From assembly GCF_021130785.1 (NCBI RefSeq), contig NC_060211.1:123019001-123083000 (forward strand): 64,000 bases of DNA. Direction: 5' to 3'. Positions 60,991 to 64,000 of this stretch are shown here, piece by piece. Origin of the DNA: Homalodisca vitripennis (Eukaryota; Arthropoda; Insecta; Hemiptera; Cicadellidae). A model generated the notes under the pieces. The model had not been told where the DNA came from. It saw only the letters and a program-made list of their open reading frames with translations, and did no database searches. The translations under genes were made by a program, and so were the position numbers. How positions within the stretch are numbered: position 1 is the stretch's first letter; every line of letters begins with the position of its first letter.

Positions 60991-63179
60991 TAACACACAA
61001 CTGACACCTCTCTTTGTGACATGTTAGGTGTTCCCGGTTTGTGCAATGCTTTTCTAAGTTTTCAAATATTAATAAATAATCGAAACAGTTTGAAAAGTTC
61101 ATGTGACTGTGTAGATGTCTACGTAGTTTTGCCTATACATTATCTGGAAAGCAGTGTGACGTGCACTAAAGGGATTTAGCACCATCGTAAGCCTATAGGA
61201 AGAGTATAGCAGAGCGGGAAGATAAGTTTTACATTTTACCCCTTTACCAAAAAATGGAATACAAGCGCAAAAGTAGACACTTCTTAACTGTAGTGGGCTT
61301 CTCAGTCCTAAGGTATGTACTGTGGAAAAACAAAGACTCCTTTAAGGGTAAAAATCATGCTTTTAATGTCGTTCACCAAAATATCACATTTTTACAGGTT
61401 TCGGTTCAACAGCTGAAAATAAAGGTGGCTCTCTATAGCGAGGCTGAAATATTTCATTTCAGTAAATATTTTTATTGTGTAATTTTAAACATGTTTTGGA
61501 TGATGTCTTAATGTATTTGAATTATGTTACTTTTAAATTGAATAATTTATAAGAAAATCAGCTGTATATTTATAATTATTTTTCTACGTAATACTCATTC
61601 ATAATTATAGTGTTTAAAAAGAGTGATAAAATTAAATTAAAAACAACTTTCCACCTTCATAACCATACTATTAAATCTGAGTGGATTGTTAAATATAATT
61701 ATGGACAGCAATGTGCTTATAATTTATAAAAGGTAACTAAAGAATGGGCCAGACAGGTGGAGGGCAGTTCCCGGAGATGTGCGAAGATTTATCACATCTG
61801 CCATCGTCAGCCAAGGCCACTCAATAATGAGTTTGTCACCTCTTGTGTAATGAAGCCACTGCTTTACACTATACTTTATTCACTGACACGTTTAGAGAGT
61901 AAGAACAGCTACTGGTAAGATTACACACGAGGAATCGGAGTAGGAACTTAATTTTCTTGGAGAAAATCGACGAATTTCAAAATGTAATCTTGTTAGAGCC
62001 ATTTAATAATAAATAGTACTTGTTCCTATTACTTATAAATCTGGGTAATTGAAGTCCAACTAAATTTTTATTTGAGTTTTTTTTTGCGATTCAAGAACAC
62101 TGCACACAATAGAAAAATTTTTAACTTTAACTTTTACGATTATTAAGAAATGATTTAATATTCATAGGTAGGCCTATAAAATAATTATGAAACACACACA
62201 GTGACTTGTGATTGCATGAGGCAAGAAAATGTGATTATTATTTCGCACCAGTTTCTATAAACATAAATCCATGTTTGTAGTAGCCACGAAACTGTAGCCG
62301 AAATATGTACGTAGCACTGACATGCGGCTTCGCCCGCAATTATATTCCATTGCATGGTATCTACCATTCCATGTGTTTATTTAATCGAACAGATCCTTTG
62401 ATTTAATTAATACCTGAAAAATTTTTATATCAATATGAAGAAACTCCATAGTCGCAATTCTCAGATTTCTTAGTGAGAGCTTTTATGATAAAATACTATG
62501 TAGTGCAATTTATACAAAACATCCTTCGACAATTTTATGTAATGAAAAGATTTTATTTATTGTTCAGGCATAAGGTTCAAATGAATCGTACTTCAGACTT
62601 TCGAATGATGAGTTTGTTTTTTTGTGTCGATCAAGTAAATTTCAATTGTATCAGTAAAAATCAAGTTCATATTTATGGCCATTATAATTTACTCCGGTTC
62701 TAGTACTTTTATTACGAGTACATCTTTCCTTCTCCCCTATTAACAAAATATATATTCATAAACAGATCTAAAAAATCCTACTTCTGTAAAAAGACAGATA
62801 CTATGGGTTTTACAACAAGCTTGAAGCTTATAGTGAAAGCTAGACAGTAACTTTGTTTTTTACATCTAATACTTAATAATTTCCATAAGATTTTAACAGT
62901 TAAAAGTGTATTTTAACCAAACTTTTAATTTTATTATCAGGATACTCTTTACTCAGTGCTCAAAAGGGATTGCAAAAGGTTGAGCTAAGAAGTTTTGTTA
63001 CTCTCAAGCATACTGTATGCTTTCACACTATAAATATTAACAAATTGAAAATAGTGGGTAAATTAACTAAACATATGGTTGTGCTGTCATAAAGTAATGT
63101 TTAAATATAATATTTAAATTACACGTTATAACCCTCTTTCAATTAATATTTTTCAAATTTAGAGGCAAAGATGGGATTT

Positions 63180-63365
63180 TTTCGCTATCAGACCAGTGGG
63201 GCGTAGTCCGGAGGGATTTGCGAAATGAGAATAGTCCTTTATTGATACCAAGAACCCATTTACATGCAATGTAAAAATTTTAAAACAATCGGTTGAATAA
63301 CTTACGCGGGAAAGCGTGACAAACGAACATTTTCACATTTGTAATATTATTAGGATTAGGATATA
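63180..63365 (+). mobile_element. Probable RTE-type LINE 3' tail
   Basis: AACAATCGGTTGAATAACTT, then ACGCGGGAAAGCGTGACAAA and TTGTAATATTATTAGGATTA. This order (CGGTTGA..., GCG.GAAAGCGT.ACAAAC, TAATATTA.TAGGAT) is a hallmark of RTE-like LINE ends in insects. No coding part remains. Confidence 0.5.
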
Positions 63366-64000
63366 TGGTACCTTATCTTGTCAATAGTTCCAAGATGTTT
63401 ATTTTTATAGAAATATCACTACATGTTTATAGATGAAAATCATTTTTCAGGTATATAAAAACGTAAAAATTAAGTTAAAGACGTAAAATAAATAAACCAA
63501 GATATTAATCACATTTAATAAATAGGACAGAGAAATGATATGTAATTTATTATACACGTAGATCGTAGCCCTACCGAAGCAACGACTATGACACCTGAAG
63601 GGTATGTCATTGCTCTTCTCCCACCTCCTATACTTCTATAAAAAATGTTTACGTGGAATGAAAACGTGACAGTTGTTGGAAATTAGAGGTAGCCGACAGT
63701 TATACAAGAGAAACTGAGCACATATGTCGTAGGTTTGGAACTGGAAGGTGGATACTGTTTCCTGCTACACCGTACAATCGCTAGTGTTATACCAGGGTAA
63801 TATTCCGCTTGTTAGCAGGTGACATTCACGACTATGATATCCAAAATAGAAATAATATGGTTATAGATTTAAATTTGTCATAATTTGAAATTCTATTGTA
63901 AAAAGCCAAAATATATGGGTGTAAAATTCTTTAATATACTAACAAATTACTTAAAATTAACGGAAGAGAATACAAATTTTCAAAGTAAATTGCGAAATCT

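Larger units (their letters stand above)
60563..64000. other. Gene-free AT-rich stretch right of the Polinton
   Basis: Apart from the repeat copy at 60658-60990 and the LINE tail at 63180-63365, no gene or RNA is supported. 61740-61860 is GC-richer and unrecognised. 62320-62345 (GCGGCTTCGCCCGCAATTAT) resembles fragments of common insect LINE/SINE tails. Confidence 0.4.

Overview
The window is AT-rich animal DNA, almost certainly from an insect. The evidence is two spliced exons of a Shaw-type (Kv3) potassium channel, large gene-free stretches, many (AT)n microsatellites, and a dense mix of transposable elements. The only convincing host coding sequence is the pair of minus-strand channel exons at 20014-20223 (pore and S6) and 21232-21543 (S3 to S5). 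They are joined by canonical splice sites and share a phase-0 boundary. The amino-terminal exons were not found to the right, so the right-hand two thirds of the window may be one huge channel intron, read on the opposite strand from most of the elements in it.

Layout: 1-707 is a 164-bp tandem repeat. 2345-3000 is a short element with long terminal inverted repeats. 3534-4338 and 29856-30631 are inverted copies of one dispersed repeat. 11785-12318 is a small inverted-repeat element and 12398-12467 is a tRNA-like sequence inside a hairpin. 20-21.5 kb holds the channel exons. 23267-25110 is a large foldback element. 33450-34460 is a 101-bp satellite of ten copies. 38250-39608 is a dead Tc1-like transposon. 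About 41230-43119 is a 5'-truncated Penelope-like retroelement with reverse transcriptase and GIY-YIG domains.

The main feature is a Polinton/Maverick, 43618-60505 (16.9 kb). It has terminal inverted repeats of about 1.1-1.27 kb and sits in an (AT)n tract with TATATA on both sides. It carries protein-primed family B DNA polymerase, retrovirus-type integrase, an FtsK/HerA-type packaging ATPase, an adenain-like cysteine protease, a double jelly-roll major capsid protein, a probable minor capsid protein, a PLA2-like protein and a fibre-like coiled-coil protein. It also has several zinc-binding small proteins, a BRO-N gene and a terminal gene in each repeat. The polymerase and integrase would copy and insert the element; the ATPase, protease and capsid genes would build a particle. 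Most genes are broken by single-base shifts, usually in homopolymers, plus two clear nonsense codons, so this copy looks dead or is poorly assembled.

The most striking observation is that nearly every Polinton gene begins inside one shared T-rich motif ending TAAATGG, with a TATA-like core touching the start codon. That resembles poxvirus late promoters and the TCTA late motif shared by Mavirus and its giant-virus host, rather than an RNA polymerase II promoter. A zinc-ribbon gene near the right end looks faintly like a viral late transcription factor. Together they suggest a Polinton whose late genes were read by a viral transcription apparatus; this is inference.
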